Numbered from the stretch's first letter, positions 8,649 through 18,012 are shown. The stretch is DNA of 64,000 bases from Demequina sp. NBRC 110052 (GCF_002090075.1 NZ_BBRI01000003.1:558001-622000); one strand, 5' to 3'. Program-made: numbers and translations. The notes: a model not told the origin generated them from the letters alone.

Positions 8649-9275
8649 ATGTCTCAGTCCCACACCGCATCCGCAGGCGTCTCACGCCTCCGCCAGCGCG
8701 CACTGATCGCCGCGAGCGTGGCAGGAATCGCCGCCCTCGCCGTCGGCGGAGCAGCCGCCGCCGACGAGGCCAAGCCGGGCGACGCCCTCTACGAGATCGA
8801 CCGCGCGCTCGAGGCCGCCGAGGAGGCGCTCGAGGACATGGATGAGCTCGAGGGCGACGAGGCGGAGGAGCTCAGCGGCCTTCTGAACGCCGCTCAGTCC
8901 GTTCTGAGCAACGGCTCCGAGCAGTCGCTCGAGCGCCGCACCCAGGTGGCGGAGATGCTCGTCTTCATGGCCACCACGGACCTGAAGGGCAAGGAGTTCG
9001 GTCAGGCCGTCTCGCAGCACGCGCGCGGCATCTGGGTGGACCCGGAGACCGTCGACGAGGAGACCACGGAGGACGAGACCGTCGCCGAGGGCGACGAGGT
9101 GACCGGCGAGGACGAGATCGTCGACGAGGAGCTGACGCTCGACGACGAGAAGGCTGCCGCCAAGGCTGAGAAGGCCGCCGAGAAGGCTGAGGCCAAGGCG
9201 GCCAAGGCTGCCGAGAAGGCCGCGAAGAAGGCGGAGAAGTCCGCAGGCAAGGTGAACAAGGGCAAGAAGAACTAA
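8649..9275 (+). CDS. Exported DUF5667-like protein with acidic and lysine-rich tail
   Basis: A 208-residue protein with an N-terminal signal or anchor (hydrophobic residues 18-38 ending GAAAAD), then AKPGDALYEIDRALE, the PGD-LY pattern of DUF5667 proteins, and a helical segment to about residue 115. An acidic stretch (Asp/Glu/Thr, 125-165) follows, then a Lys/Ala/Glu repeat tail (KAEKAAEKAEAK-like, 165-208). The ATG at 8649 follows GGAGCGAAC; a GTG at 8619 is possible. The role is unknown; an envelope location is inferred. Confidence 0.72.
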   Translation: MSQSHTASAGVSRLRQRALIAASVAGIAALAVGGAAAADEAKPGDALYEIDRALEAAEEALEDMDELEGDEAEELSGLLNAAQSVLSNGSEQSLERRTQVAEMLVFMATTDLKGKEFGQAVSQHARGIWVDPETVDEETTEDETVAEGDEVTGEDEIVDEELTLDDEKAAAKAEKAAEKAEAKAAKAAEKAAKKAEKSAGKVNKGKKN

Positions 9276-9282
9276 TCCCCCT

Positions 9283-9346
9283 GCAGTCCGGCCCGGTCGC
9301 CCGTCAGCTCAGGCTGACACGGCGGCCGGGCCGGACTGCGTTTGCG
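9283..9346 (+). terminator. Rho-independent terminator with nested hairpin
   Basis: A perfect 14-bp stem (9283-9296 with 9326-9339) encloses a second small stem, GTCAGC/GCTGAC. It lies 8 bases after the preceding stop codon and is followed by GTTTG. Confidence 0.75.
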
Positions 9347-9446
9347 CCACCGAGGGGCCCGATGGACCCTGGCGCGGGGCGTAGCCTGGGGTGACCTCCG
9401 CCAGCGTGCCGGGGACACCCCTGCCCGATCCAGCCCGAGGAAGCCC

Positions 9447-10751
9447 GTGACCACCGCCCGCAGCCCCCGTCTGGCCTGGACGATCTTCGCCGTCGCGGCT
9501 GCCGCGTACTTCATCGCGGTCATGCATCGCACGGCGCTCGGCGTCGCGGGCGTCGAGGCCATCGACCGCTTCGGGGTACAGGCCACGGCGCTGTCGATGC
9601 TCGCGGTGGTGCAGATCGCGGCCTACGCCGCCATGCAGGTGCCCGCCGGCGTACTGCTCGACCGCTTCGGCCCCGCCACGGTGATGGTGGGTGGCTCTTT
9701 GGTCATGGCGGCCGGCCAGGCGCTCATGGCGTTCGCACCTGAGTACGGCTGGGCGGTCGCAGCACGAGTGCTGATCGGCGTGGGCGACGCCCCGATCTTC
9801 ATCGCGGCCACCAAGGTGGTGGCGCTGTACTTCCCGCCCAAGCGCGTGCCGGTGATGGTGCAGATGACGGGCCTGCTGGGGCAGACGGGCCAGCTCGCCA
9901 CGGCCGTGCCGGTCGCCTTCGCGCTGCACCACGCCGGCTGGACGCCCACGTTCGCGGGACTCGCCGTCGTCGGCGTGCTCGCCGCGCTCGGCATCTGGTG
10001 GGTGATGCTCCGCCCGGGCCACGGCAAGCCCACGGAGCGACCCGCACGGTTCTCGGTGGCGGAGGCGCTGCGGACGCATTGGCGCACGCCCGGCGTCAGG
10101 CTCGGCTTCTGGTCGCACTTCCTGGGCCCGTTCACCATCAACACGATCGCGCTGCTGTGGGGCGTGCCGTTCTTCACGCAGGGCCAGGGCTTCTCGACGG
10201 CGCAGGCCAGCGCGCTGCTCACTGTCGCGGTGCTGACGAACATCGCCGTGGGCCCCGTCATCGGGGCGCTCACTGCGCGCTATCCCGGGCGTCGCTCGTG
10301 GCTCGTGCTCGGCGGTGCGAGCCTCACCGCGCTCGCGTGGGTGGCGATCCTCGTGCCGTCCACGCCTCGCCCGTTCTGGCAGATGGTGCTGTTCGTGGTC
10401 GTGGTCGCAGCCGGAGGGCCGATGTCGCTGGTGGGCATGGACTTCGCGCGTTCCTTCGCGGCGCAGCACCGTGTGGGCAGCGCGACCGGCTTCGTCAACA
10501 TGGGCGGCTTCGTGGCGAGCATCATCGCGATCCTCATCGTCGGCGTCGCGCTCCAGGTCGCGTCTCCCGCTGGCGCCACGACGTACACGCTCGATGAGTA
10601 CCGCATCGCGTTCGCGACCCTGCTGGTCCCGTGGCTCATGGGCGTGATCGGCGTGGTGACAAGCCGCCGCGAGACCCGCGCCGCCATGGCCGCCGACGGC
10701 GTCCATGTACCCACCGTGCGTGAGGTGTGGCGCCGCTTCCGCGAGCGCTGA
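9447..10751 (+). CDS. MFS transporter
   Basis: A 434-residue major facilitator protein with about 12 hydrophobic segments. The family motif after helix 2 reads GVLLDRFGPATVM (near residue 72), and RVLIGVGDAPIFIA lies near residue 108. The layout recalls anion/organic-acid type MFS carriers, but the substrate cannot be read. The GTG at 9447 follows CGAGGAAGCCC; the frame is open further upstream but without a good start. A strong hairpin follows the stop. Confidence 0.88.
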   Translation: MTTARSPRLAWTIFAVAAAAYFIAVMHRTALGVAGVEAIDRFGVQATALSMLAVVQIAAYAAMQVPAGVLLDRFGPATVMVGGSLVMAAGQALMAFAPEYGWAVAARVLIGVGDAPIFIAATKVVALYFPPKRVPVMVQMTGLLGQTGQLATAVPVAFALHHAGWTPTFAGLAVVGVLAALGIWWVMLRPGHGKPTERPARFSVAEALRTHWRTPGVRLGFWSHFLGPFTINTIALLWGVPFFTQGQGFSTAQASALLTVAVLTNIAVGPVIGALTARYPGRRSWLVLGGASLTALAWVAILVPSTPRPFWQMVLFVVVVAAGGPMSLVGMDFARSFAAQHRVGSATGFVNMGGFVASIIAILIVGVALQVASPAGATTYTLDEYRIAFATLLVPWLMGVIGVVTSRRETRAAMAADGVHVPTVREVWRRFRER

Positions 10752-10753
10752 CG

Positions 10754-10779
10754 CCCGCGTCGGGCGTGCCCGACGCGGG
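10754..10779 (+). terminator. Bidirectional terminator between convergent genes
   Basis: A perfect 12-bp inverted repeat with a 2-base centre, made of two facing copies of the CCCGCGTCGGGC motif. It lies between the MFS stop and the stop of the opposite-strand sucrose phosphorylase gene. No U-tract is seen. Confidence 0.65.
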
Positions 10780-10799
10780 GCCTACCCTGCTGCCGAAGC

Positions 10800-12293
10800 T
10801 CAAGTGCGCGGCGGGTTGCCCAGGAGGTCGTCGGTCCTGCCCGACGCGACGGGGCCCGTCCACTCGATGCTCGCCTCGCCGGTGGCGAGGTCCACGACGA
10901 GCGTGGCCGACGCGTCGGGCACTGCCTCTCCCCGCCGCACCATGGTGAGCGTCGTGCCTTCGGTGCTGACCTCGCACACGCCATCGAACGCGGGGTGCGC
11001 GCTGCGGAAGGCGCACAGCGCCATCAGCGAGCGCACCACCTTGCGGCCCAGCGCCTCGACGAGCGAGTCGACGTCGTAATACGGGCGGTTGATGTCGCGG
11101 CCGACGGCCGTCTCGCGCAGCAGCGCGACGTCGTTGCGCGCCGCGAGCGCGCCGGCGTAGTACACCTGCGGAATGCCGGGCGTGAAGAACTGGATGGCGC
11201 GGGCGGCGAGATACCGCGCATCGTCAGCGCCGAGCGCGTCGTAGAACGTGCAATTGACCTGGTAGAGGTCAAGGTTCGAGGCTGCGGCTCCGGTGGCCTC
11301 GCGCGACGTGCCGCCCGAGTGCTCGTGGATGCCCTCGACGAGCTCGTCGATCTGCTGCGGGTCGAGCAGTCCGGGCTCGTCGGGGCCGGCCGGACCCGCG
11401 TCGATGACGCCGATGCCGTCGTGCGTGTCCAGCACCGTGACGGCGTTGGTGGGGCGGATCTCGAGCCAGTGCGCGAGCACCTGGGCCTCGCCCGTGTAGA
11501 GCGCATGCAGCACCAGCGGGGGCAGCGCGAAGTCGTACACGAGATCCACCGACGCGGCGATCTCCATCTGCCGCTTGTAATACGAGTGCACCTCGACCAG
11601 CACGTCGACGCCACGCGCGCGGGCCTGCTCCGTGAAGGAGGCGATGAACTCGAAGCTCTCCGGCACCATGAACGACGACGAGCCCGGCACCTTGACCGCG
11701 TAGCCGACGGCGTCGAGGCGCACCAGGGTGACGCCCGCGTCGGCGACGGCGTCGAGTATCGAGGCGAGGTAGGCGCGGCCCGGCTCGGAGTGGATGTCGA
11801 TGTCGATCTGCTGCGACGTGAACGTGGTCCAGACGAGCCGCAGCTCGCCTCCCAGCTTGATCGGCGTGAACGGCAGGCCAGGTCGTGGGCGGTAGATCGC
11901 GGTGAGCTGCTCCTCGGTGGCTCCGTGGGGGAAGACCGTGCTGAACGTCAGGAACATCGGCGCGAACTCGGAGTCGCGGCCCCTCTCCACGACGTCTTGG
12001 AACGCGGCTGAGCCGGCGGAGACGTGGTTGACGATGAGATCCACCATGGTGGTGTGCATGCCGGAGAGCTCGCGCACGTCGTCCCAGGTGCCCAGGCGGG
12101 GATCCACCTGCGTGTGATCCTCGGGATCGAAGCCCGCGTCCGCGCCGTCGAACGGCGTGAAGAACGGCAGGATGTGCACACCCTTGAAAGCCGAGGCGAA
12201 CGGCTCGCTGCGCAGAAGCCGCGTCAGCGTCGGGATGTCGCCTGCCAGCCGATCGGCATAGGTGATGAGCTGTACGGGACCGTGGGCTTCCAT
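10800..12293 (-). CDS. Sucrose phosphorylase-type GH13 enzyme (GH13_18)
   Basis: A 497-residue cytoplasmic enzyme of the sucrose phosphorylase subfamily, which converts a glucoside and phosphate to glucose 1-phosphate. It starts VQLITYADRLAGDI, the family start. Catalytic elements are the nucleophile Asp in VRLDAVGYA (near 190), the acid/base Glu in VLVEVHSYY (near 230) and the transition-state Asp in VLDTHDGIGV (near 290). The length matches the family. The ATG at 12293 follows AAGGAGG. Related subfamily members act on sucrose 6-phosphate, glucosylglycerol or glucosylglycerate, so the acceptor is not certain. Confidence 0.9.
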   Translation of the reverse strand: MEAHGPVQLITYADRLAGDIPTLTRLLRSEPFASAFKGVHILPFFTPFDGADAGFDPEDHTQVDPRLGTWDDVRELSGMHTTMVDLIVNHVSAGSAAFQDVVERGRDSEFAPMFLTFSTVFPHGATEEQLTAIYRPRPGLPFTPIKLGGELRLVWTTFTSQQIDIDIHSEPGRAYLASILDAVADAGVTLVRLDAVGYAVKVPGSSSFMVPESFEFIASFTEQARARGVDVLVEVHSYYKRQMEIAASVDLVYDFALPPLVLHALYTGEAQVLAHWLEIRPTNAVTVLDTHDGIGVIDAGPAGPDEPGLLDPQQIDELVEGIHEHSGGTSREATGAAASNLDLYQVNCTFYDALGADDARYLAARAIQFFTPGIPQVYYAGALAARNDVALLRETAVGRDINRPYYDVDSLVEALGRKVVRSLMALCAFRSAHPAFDGVCEVSTEGTTLTMVRRGEAVPDASATLVVDLATGEASIEWTGPVASGRTDDLLGNPPRT

Positions 12294-12332
12294 GGCGTCC
12301 TCCTTGAGTCCTGCCGACGTCGTCGTCCACTG

Positions 12333-12344
12333 CCAGCATGCTGG
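12333..12344. promoter_or_regulatory. Perfect 12-bp palindrome in divergent promoter region
   Basis: CCAGCATGCTGG is a perfect palindrome 40 bases upstream of the sucrose phosphorylase start and about 100 bases upstream of the divergent lipoprotein gene. It could be an operator; no cognate regulator is nearby. Confidence 0.35.
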
Positions 12345-12445
12345 AGGCGGCGCTCGAGCGCGAGGCGAGACGTCCGTTTCTGACTCGCAGCCACCTCGCA
12401 GGCCAGTCCCAGGCACCTCTGAGAATGGCGGCGTGGACTGAGAGC

Positions 12446-12778
12446 ATGAAAGGACGACACCGCACCCTCGCCGCATTCGCGGCCACGTCCGTCGGCGTGC
12501 TCGCGCTCGCCGGCTGCGCGACGGCCATGGACCACGACTCCGCGTCCGCCTCCGGAGCGACGAACGTCGCACTCACCTCTGATGACGACGCTCCACGCGC
12601 GCCGCGCGCCGAGCCCACCGGAACGTCGACGAGTGTCGCCGTGCTGGATCTCTCGCTCAACTTCGAGGCCGCGAACGCAGTCAACGGCAACGCCCACGCG
12701 GGCGACGCCACCGCGGATGACGGCGCACGCGACGCCACCACCCTGACGCTCCCGGCCGGGGTGAGGCTCGCGGCCTGA
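12446..12778 (+). CDS. Small lipoprotein of unknown function
   Basis: A 110-residue protein with a lipoprotein signal peptide: KGRHR, a hydrophobic core and the lipobox LALAGC, with Cys at about residue 24. The remainder is a polar Ala/Asp/Thr-rich segment without a recognised domain. It is divergent from sucrose phosphorylase. The ATG at 12446 is used because it directly precedes the signal peptide. Probably membrane-anchored on the outside. Confidence 0.6.
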   Translation: MKGRHRTLAAFAATSVGVLALAGCATAMDHDSASASGATNVALTSDDDAPRAPRAEPTGTSTSVAVLDLSLNFEAANAVNGNAHAGDATADDGARDATTLTLPAGVRLAA

Positions 12779-12918
12779 CGCGCCCCACGGACGCTCTCTG
12801 ACACGCGCACGCGTGCAGTCGCGGCGTGTCGCGAGCAACACGCCGCGCGAGCCACCCTCGTGAGTCTCGAAGTGATCGCTCCGAGGCCGTGCGCGCTCGG
12901 CGCCGCTAGCATCGGCGC

Positions 12919-13803
12919 ATGGCCGACGCTGAAGTCACCCGCCGCGAGGACGACCTGGTCGATTCGCACGGCATCCGCATCCACTACACCGTGTGGTCAC
13001 CGCGCGAGCCACGCGCCGTGGTGCATCTGCTGCACGGGGTGGGCGAGCATGCCGGGCGCTACTCGCATGTGGGAGCGGCGTTCGCGAGGGCGGGCTACGA
13101 GGTGTGGGCCGATGACCACCGGGGGCATGGCCGGACCGGCGTGGAGCAGCACGAGGGGCATCCGGACCGTCTGGGGCGGCTCGGTCCCGGCGGTCACCGC
13201 GCTGCAGTGGAGGCGGTGCGGCTGATCTCCGCCGGGGCGCGCCAGGCGCATCCCGAGCTGCCGCTCGTGCTGTTCGGCCACTCGTGGGGCTCGCTCATGG
13301 CGCAGATCATCCTGAACACGCACTCGGACGACTACGACGCCGCAATCCTCATGGGCACGGCGCACCGCACCGTGCGCCACATGAACGGCGGGAACCTCAA
13401 CGCACGCTTCCGTCACCTCGGCGACACGGGACTCGAATGGCTGAGCCGTGACCCGGCGGTCGCGCACGCCTTCAAGGCGGACCTGCTGACCACGGACGTG
13501 CCGCTGCTGAAGCTGTTCGGCGTGCGCGACACGCTGCGCCTCCTGGGACGCCCCTCGCGTGACGTGAACGACCTTCCGCTGCTGATCACGGTGGGCGATG
13601 ACGACCCGCTGGGCGGCGCCGAGTCCGCGCACCACCTCGCGCACGACTATGAGGACCGCTCCGGTCTCACGGATGTCACCGTGAAGGTCTACGAGGGCGC
13701 CCGGCACGAGCTCGTGAACGAGACCAACCAGGACGAGGTCATCGGCGACCTCATCGCGTGGCTCGACCAGCGCGTCGGGCTTGCGACGCCGCCCGGGACC
13801 TGA
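12919..13803 (+). CDS. Alpha/beta hydrolase (monoacylglycerol lipase-like)
   Basis: A 294-residue serine hydrolase of the S33/lysophospholipase type. HLLHGVGEHAGRY (oxyanion region, near 35), DDHRGHGRTG (near 67), the nucleophile elbow LFGHSWGSLM (near 118), an Asp in VGDDDPLG and a His in GARHELVNE (near 262) give the full triad. Substrate specificity is not determinable. TAGCAT ends 6 bases before the ATG and no ribosome site is seen, so it looks leaderless. Confidence 0.9.
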   Translation: MADAEVTRREDDLVDSHGIRIHYTVWSPREPRAVVHLLHGVGEHAGRYSHVGAAFARAGYEVWADDHRGHGRTGVEQHEGHPDRLGRLGPGGHRAAVEAVRLISAGARQAHPELPLVLFGHSWGSLMAQIILNTHSDDYDAAILMGTAHRTVRHMNGGNLNARFRHLGDTGLEWLSRDPAVAHAFKADLLTTDVPLLKLFGVRDTLRLLGRPSRDVNDLPLLITVGDDDPLGGAESAHHLAHDYEDRSGLTDVTVKVYEGARHELVNETNQDEVIGDLIAWLDQRVGLATPPGT

Positions 13804-13817
13804 CGTAGCCTCGCAGA

Positions 13818-14720
13818 ATGAGCAACCCCAGCAACCCCAGCAACCCCAGCAACTCCAGCAACTCCAGCAACTCCAGCATCCCCACCCTGACCCTGAACGA
13901 CGGCCACGCCCTCCCGGCAGTCGGCTTCGGCACGTATCCCCTGCAGGGCGACGCCGGATACCGCGCCGTGCGCCAGGCGCTGGACGCCGGCTACCGCCTC
14001 ATCGACTCCGCAGTGAACTACGAGAACGAGGGCGTCGTTGGCAAGGCGATCCGCGACTTCGTGACTGAATCCGGCGTGGACCGCGACGAGATCACGGTGC
14101 AGACCAAGCTGCCCGGCCGCCACCACGGCGCCGACCGCGCGCCGGCCTCGATCGAGGAGTCGCTCGCGCGCCTGGGTCTGGAACGCATCGACATGATGCT
14201 CATCCACTGGCCCAACCCGATCACGGGCAGGTATCGCGAGGCGTGGGCCGCGCTCGTCGACGCTCGTGAGCGCGGCCTGGTCCGCTCCGTGGGCGTCAGC
14301 AACTTCACGGCGGCACACCTGAGCGACATCATCGCGGACACGGACGTGACGCCCGCGGTGAACCAGATCGAGCTTCACCCGTGCTTCTCGCAGAGCGAGA
14401 TGCGACGCGCTCACGCCCGCCACGGCATCGTCACGGAGGCGTGGAGCCCCCTCGGCAAGCGCGAGGCGCCGTTCGATCAGGAGAGCGTCGCCTCAGCCGC
14501 CGAGGTCCACGGCGTGAGCCCGGCGCAGGTCATTCTGCGGTGGCACGTGCAGCTCGGCTCCGTGCCGCTGCCCAAGTCGGCCACGCCCGAACGTCAGGTC
14601 GCGAACCTCGACGTGTTCGGCTTCGCGCTGAGCGACGACGAGATGGCGGCAATCTCGGCTCTGACCAGGCCCGACGGCCGCCTCTTCGACGGCGACCCCG
14701 ACACCCACGAGGAGATGTGA
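13818..14720 (+). CDS. Aldo/keto reductase
   Basis: A 300-residue NADPH-dependent oxidoreductase of the AKR5-like bacterial group. The catalytic tetrad can be followed: Asp in LIDSAVNYENE with its Tyr, Lys in VQTKLPGR and His in MLIHWPNP; VGVSNFTAAHL and the cofactor segment LPKSATPERQ are also present. The first 20 residues are an Asn-Pro-Ser/Asn-Ser-Ser repeat from a 9-base tandem repeat, not normal for the family; the usual start would be near PTLTLNDG. TAGCCT lies 6 bases before the ATG (leaderless). Confidence 0.92.
   Translation: MSNPSNPSNPSNSSNSSNSSIPTLTLNDGHALPAVGFGTYPLQGDAGYRAVRQALDAGYRLIDSAVNYENEGVVGKAIRDFVTESGVDRDEITVQTKLPGRHHGADRAPASIEESLARLGLERIDMMLIHWPNPITGRYREAWAALVDARERGLVRSVGVSNFTAAHLSDIIADTDVTPAVNQIELHPCFSQSEMRRAHARHGIVTEAWSPLGKREAPFDQESVASAAEVHGVSPAQVILRWHVQLGSVPLPKSATPERQVANLDVFGFALSDDEMAAISALTRPDGRLFDGDPDTHEEM
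13821..13883 (+). repeat. 9-base tandem repeat at the start of the aldo/keto reductase gene
   Basis: Three copies of AGCAACCCC are followed by three copies of AGCAACTCC and a degenerate seventh unit. Copy-number change would add or remove three residues without a frameshift. Confidence 0.9.
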
Positions 14721-14853
14721 CGCCTCCGCGCGGCGGCGGGTCCGAACCAGCACCCTGAGCGCGACCCAGCGACCGCGTCGGGCAGGCGAGGAACGACCTT
14801 CGCGCGTCGATAGTCTGGGGACAGGACCCCGCACCGATGCGCGAAGGAAAGCC

Positions 14854-17241
14854 ATGACCAGCCACCTCACCCGTGCCCGCGAGATCGTCTCGACGCTCAC
14901 CGTAGACGAGAAGGTGCGGCTGCTGTCCGGCGCGGACCAATGGAACACCGAGGCGGTCCCTGCACGAAGCATCCCGGCGACCTCGGTCTCCGACGGCCCG
15001 CACGGACTGAGGCACCAAGCCCCCGACGAGGACCACGTCGGCCTCGACTCCTCGGATCCCGCCACCTGCTTCCCCACCGCCTCCGCTCTGGGCGCCACCT
15101 GGGACCCCGCGCTCATTTCCGAGGTGGGCGCCGCTCTCGCCCGCGAGGCGCGATCGCTCGACATCGACGTCATCCTGGGACCGGGCCTCAACATCAAGCG
15201 CCACCCGGCGGGCGGCCGCAGCTTCGAGTACCTCTCGGAGGATCCGATCCTGGCGGGACGCATGGCCGCAGCGATGGTGAACGGCATCCAGTCCCAGGGC
15301 ATCGGGGCTTGCCTCAAGCACTTCGCCGCGAACAGTCAGGAGCGCGACCGCCTGCGCAGCGACTCGGTGGTCGACGAGCGCACGCTGCGCGAGATCTACC
15401 TCACCGGGTTCGAGATCGCGGTGAAGGAGTCACGGCCCTGGACCGTGATGTGCTCGTACAACAAGGTCAACGGCACGCACGCCAGCCAGCACCGCAGGCT
15501 TCTCACCGGCATCTTGCGCGACGAATGGGGCTTCGAGGGGCTCGTGATGTCCGACTGGTACGCGGTCGCGGACCGCGCCAAGGGAGTCGCAGCCGGGCTC
15601 GACCTCGAGATGCCTGGCTCGAGCGGCATGTACGACCACGAGGTCAAGGCAGCCCTCGCCTCGGGCGCGCTCGATCAAGCCGACCTCGACACCGCAGCGG
15701 CACGCGTCATCGCGCTCGCGTTGCGCGCCGCCGCCGAGCGGGAGGCCCACGCGGACGACGCCCCCGCCGACCCTGACGCCCATCACGCTCTCGCACGCCG
15801 CGCCGCGGCTGCGGGTTCCGTCCTCCTCAGCAACGACGGCGCACTTCCCCTGGCGCCGGAGACCGACGTCGCGCTGATCGGCGCCTTCGCAGAAACACCC
15901 CGCTTCCAGGGCGCTGGCTCGTCGCAGGTGAACCCGACGCGGCTCGACACCGCCCTCGGCGCGCTCGAGGAGCGGCTCGGCGGTCGACTCACCTACGCGC
16001 CCGGCTACGACGCGGCGACGGGAGAGACGACCGACGCGCTCGTCGCCCAGGCGCGCCGCGCGGCTGCGGACGCCGACACCGCAGTCCTCATGCTCGGACT
16101 GCCGGGCTCGTACGAGGCAGAGGGCTATGACCGCGACCACCTGCGCCTGCCGCACGGCCACACACGGCTGCTCGAGGAGGTGATCGACGCGAACCCGAAC
16201 ACGGTCGTCGTGCTGTGCGGAGGCGCCCCCATGGAGCTGCCGTGGGCCCACCACGCACGGGCGATCCTGCTCGCCTACCTGGGGGGTCAGGCCGGAGGAT
16301 CGGCCGTCGCGGACATGCTGCTGGGCGATGTCGAGCCCGGGGGGCGCCTCGCCGAGTCGTTCCCCGTGCTCGCGGCCGAGCTGCCGTCTCATGACAACTT
16401 CGCGACGCACCCCACGCAGGCCCTGTATCGCGAGGGGCTGTACGTGGGCTACCGCTTCCACGACACCTGGGACGTGCCCGCGCGCTTCCCGTTCGGCCAC
16501 GGACTCGGCTACACGACGTTCGCGCTGGACGCACCACGCGTGAGCGGCCGCGGCACCTCGCGCACCGTAAGCGTCGAGGTGACGAACTCCGGAGACCGGG
16601 CGGGCACGACCGTCGTGCAGGTATACGCGCACGACAAGGCCTCGACCCTGCACCGTCCCGTGCAGGAGCTCGCCGGGTGGGCCAAGGTCGCGCTCGAGGC
16701 CGGCGCGTCCACCACCGTCAAGATCGCCGTCGACGAGAGGGCGCTCGCCGTCTACGACGTCGAGTCCGCGTCGTTCGTCGTCGAGCCGGGCGAGTTCGAA
16801 CTGCGCGTGGGCCTCTCCTCGACCGACATCCGTGGCACTGTCACGGTGCGTGTCTCCGGCGGAGCGACGCCCGCCGAGGTTCCCGCGCCAGCTGGCCCTG
16901 TCGCAGACGATGCGGAGTTCGCCGCGCTGCTCGGATACCCCGTGCCCTCACCGGCACCCACGCTCCCGTTCAATCGAGAGACGACCCTGCGGGAACTCAA
17001 GCTTTCCGCGCTCGGACTCGGCACGCACGCCGTCATCAGGAGGATGGCAGGCAAGCAGATGGGCCTCGCAGATGAGTCCGATGCCGTCGGTGTCGCGATG
17101 CTCGAAGCGATGCCGCTGAGGGCACTGGCCATGGCATCGGACGGCATGGTCTCTCCGGCCCGACTCGACGCGTTCATCCGCGTGCTCAACACGTCGACAG
17201 GCAAGGCGCGCCGGGCGCGGAGGTCTCAACGGGAGGGCTGA
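14854..17241 (+). CDS. Beta-glucosidase, glycoside hydrolase family 3
   Basis: A 795-residue GH3 enzyme with no signal peptide, so cytoplasmic. The N-terminal barrel contains SDGPHGLR near residue 47, LKHFAANSQE near 150 and the nucleophile Asp in GLVMSDWYA near 233. The C-terminal alpha/beta domain and a fibronectin III-like domain (VTNSGDRAGTTVVQVYAHD, near 575) follow. An extra ~100-residue C-terminal segment continues past the Fn3 domain. It probably releases glucose from imported cello- or other beta-glucosides. The ATG follows GAAGGAAAGCC. Confidence 0.92.
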   Translation: MTSHLTRAREIVSTLTVDEKVRLLSGADQWNTEAVPARSIPATSVSDGPHGLRHQAPDEDHVGLDSSDPATCFPTASALGATWDPALISEVGAALAREARSLDIDVILGPGLNIKRHPAGGRSFEYLSEDPILAGRMAAAMVNGIQSQGIGACLKHFAANSQERDRLRSDSVVDERTLREIYLTGFEIAVKESRPWTVMCSYNKVNGTHASQHRRLLTGILRDEWGFEGLVMSDWYAVADRAKGVAAGLDLEMPGSSGMYDHEVKAALASGALDQADLDTAAARVIALALRAAAEREAHADDAPADPDAHHALARRAAAAGSVLLSNDGALPLAPETDVALIGAFAETPRFQGAGSSQVNPTRLDTALGALEERLGGRLTYAPGYDAATGETTDALVAQARRAAADADTAVLMLGLPGSYEAEGYDRDHLRLPHGHTRLLEEVIDANPNTVVVLCGGAPMELPWAHHARAILLAYLGGQAGGSAVADMLLGDVEPGGRLAESFPVLAAELPSHDNFATHPTQALYREGLYVGYRFHDTWDVPARFPFGHGLGYTTFALDAPRVSGRGTSRTVSVEVTNSGDRAGTTVVQVYAHDKASTLHRPVQELAGWAKVALEAGASTTVKIAVDERALAVYDVESASFVVEPGEFELRVGLSSTDIRGTVTVRVSGGATPAEVPAPAGPVADDAEFAALLGYPVPSPAPTLPFNRETTLRELKLSALGLGTHAVIRRMAGKQMGLADESDAVGVAMLEAMPLRALAMASDGMVSPARLDAFIRVLNTSTGKARRARRSQREG

Positions 17242-17306
17242 CGTGACCTGCGGCTGTCGGCGCTGTCACCAGGACAGAGTCGGACCGCCAGCCCTAGGCT
17301 GACCGC

Positions 17307-17921
17307 ATGGCTCCCGACTCCCCCACCGTGTCCGTGACGGGCCGAGGGTCCGCGACGGCAGCGCCCGATCGCGGCACGATCCGACTCGAATGCAGGGCCG
17401 AGCGCGCGACGGTCGCCGATGCGATGGCGGACGCCAATGCGGCGGTGCGCATGGTGCGAGCCGCCGTCGCCGAACACGGCATCGACGCCGCAGCGGTGCC
17501 GACCGTGGGCGCCACCGTCCGCGCGGTCGAGCGAGGCATGCGCGGTGAGCCGCAGGGAGCGACCGAGTACGTGGCGAGCCACCGGCTGCAGATCGGTGTC
17601 GAGGATGTCGCCCGGCTGGGCGAGGTGCTCGCCACGGCCATCGCGGCTGCAGGCGACGCCGCACGCCTCGAGGGCGTCGAGGTGGGGGTCGCTGACGGGC
17701 AGGCGCTGCATGCCGAGGCACGCGAGGCCGCCTGGGCCGACGCCGTGGCCGCCGCTGCGAGGCTCGCCGAGCTCGCGGGACGGAGGCTAGGGTCCGTGCG
17801 GAGCGTGACCGAAGGAGCGGAGGCAGTGGTCGCGCCGCAGCGCATGGCGGCGACGGTTCCAGTGGAGCCCGCCGGGGTCGAGGCCCAGGCCGTGTTGCGG
17901 GTGGTGTGGGAGCTCGCCTGA
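17307..17921 (+). CDS. SIMPL (DUF541) domain protein
   Basis: A 204-residue protein that begins VSVTGRGSATAAPDRGTI and has the SIMPL/DUF541 repeat of beta-strand and helix (NAAVRMVRAAVAEHGID near 45, EYVASHRLQIGVED near 90). No signal peptide is visible, unlike many periplasmic members. The family role is not settled. TAGGCT sits 6 bases before the ATG, so the gene looks leaderless. It converges on pxpC through a large inverted repeat. Confidence 0.85.
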   Translation: MAPDSPTVSVTGRGSATAAPDRGTIRLECRAERATVADAMADANAAVRMVRAAVAEHGIDAAAVPTVGATVRAVERGMRGEPQGATEYVASHRLQIGVEDVARLGEVLATAIAAAGDAARLEGVEVGVADGQALHAEAREAAWADAVAAAARLAELAGRRLGSVRSVTEGAEAVVAPQRMAATVPVEPAGVEAQAVLRVVWELA

Positions 17922-17957
17922 GCTGGAGCCCAGTGCCGCTCACGGCCGTGGTGCGCG

Positions 17958-18012
17958 CTGTGAGGCACTCAGTGCTCAGTTCAGCCGAGCGTGAGCACTC
18001 AGTGCCTCACAG
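17958..18012. repeat. Long inverted repeat between convergent genes (family copy 1)
   Basis: Two 21-base arms (17958-17978 and 17992-18012) are complementary at 20 positions around a 13-base loop. The right arm contains the pxpC stop codon. A related inverted repeat lies at 33832-33886, also between convergent genes. It probably acts as a two-way terminator. Confidence 0.75.

Noticed and set aside
13821..13883. Leucine-repeat protein on the minus strand
   Set aside because: It is the complement of the 9-base tandem repeat in the aldo/keto reductase gene, not a separate gene.
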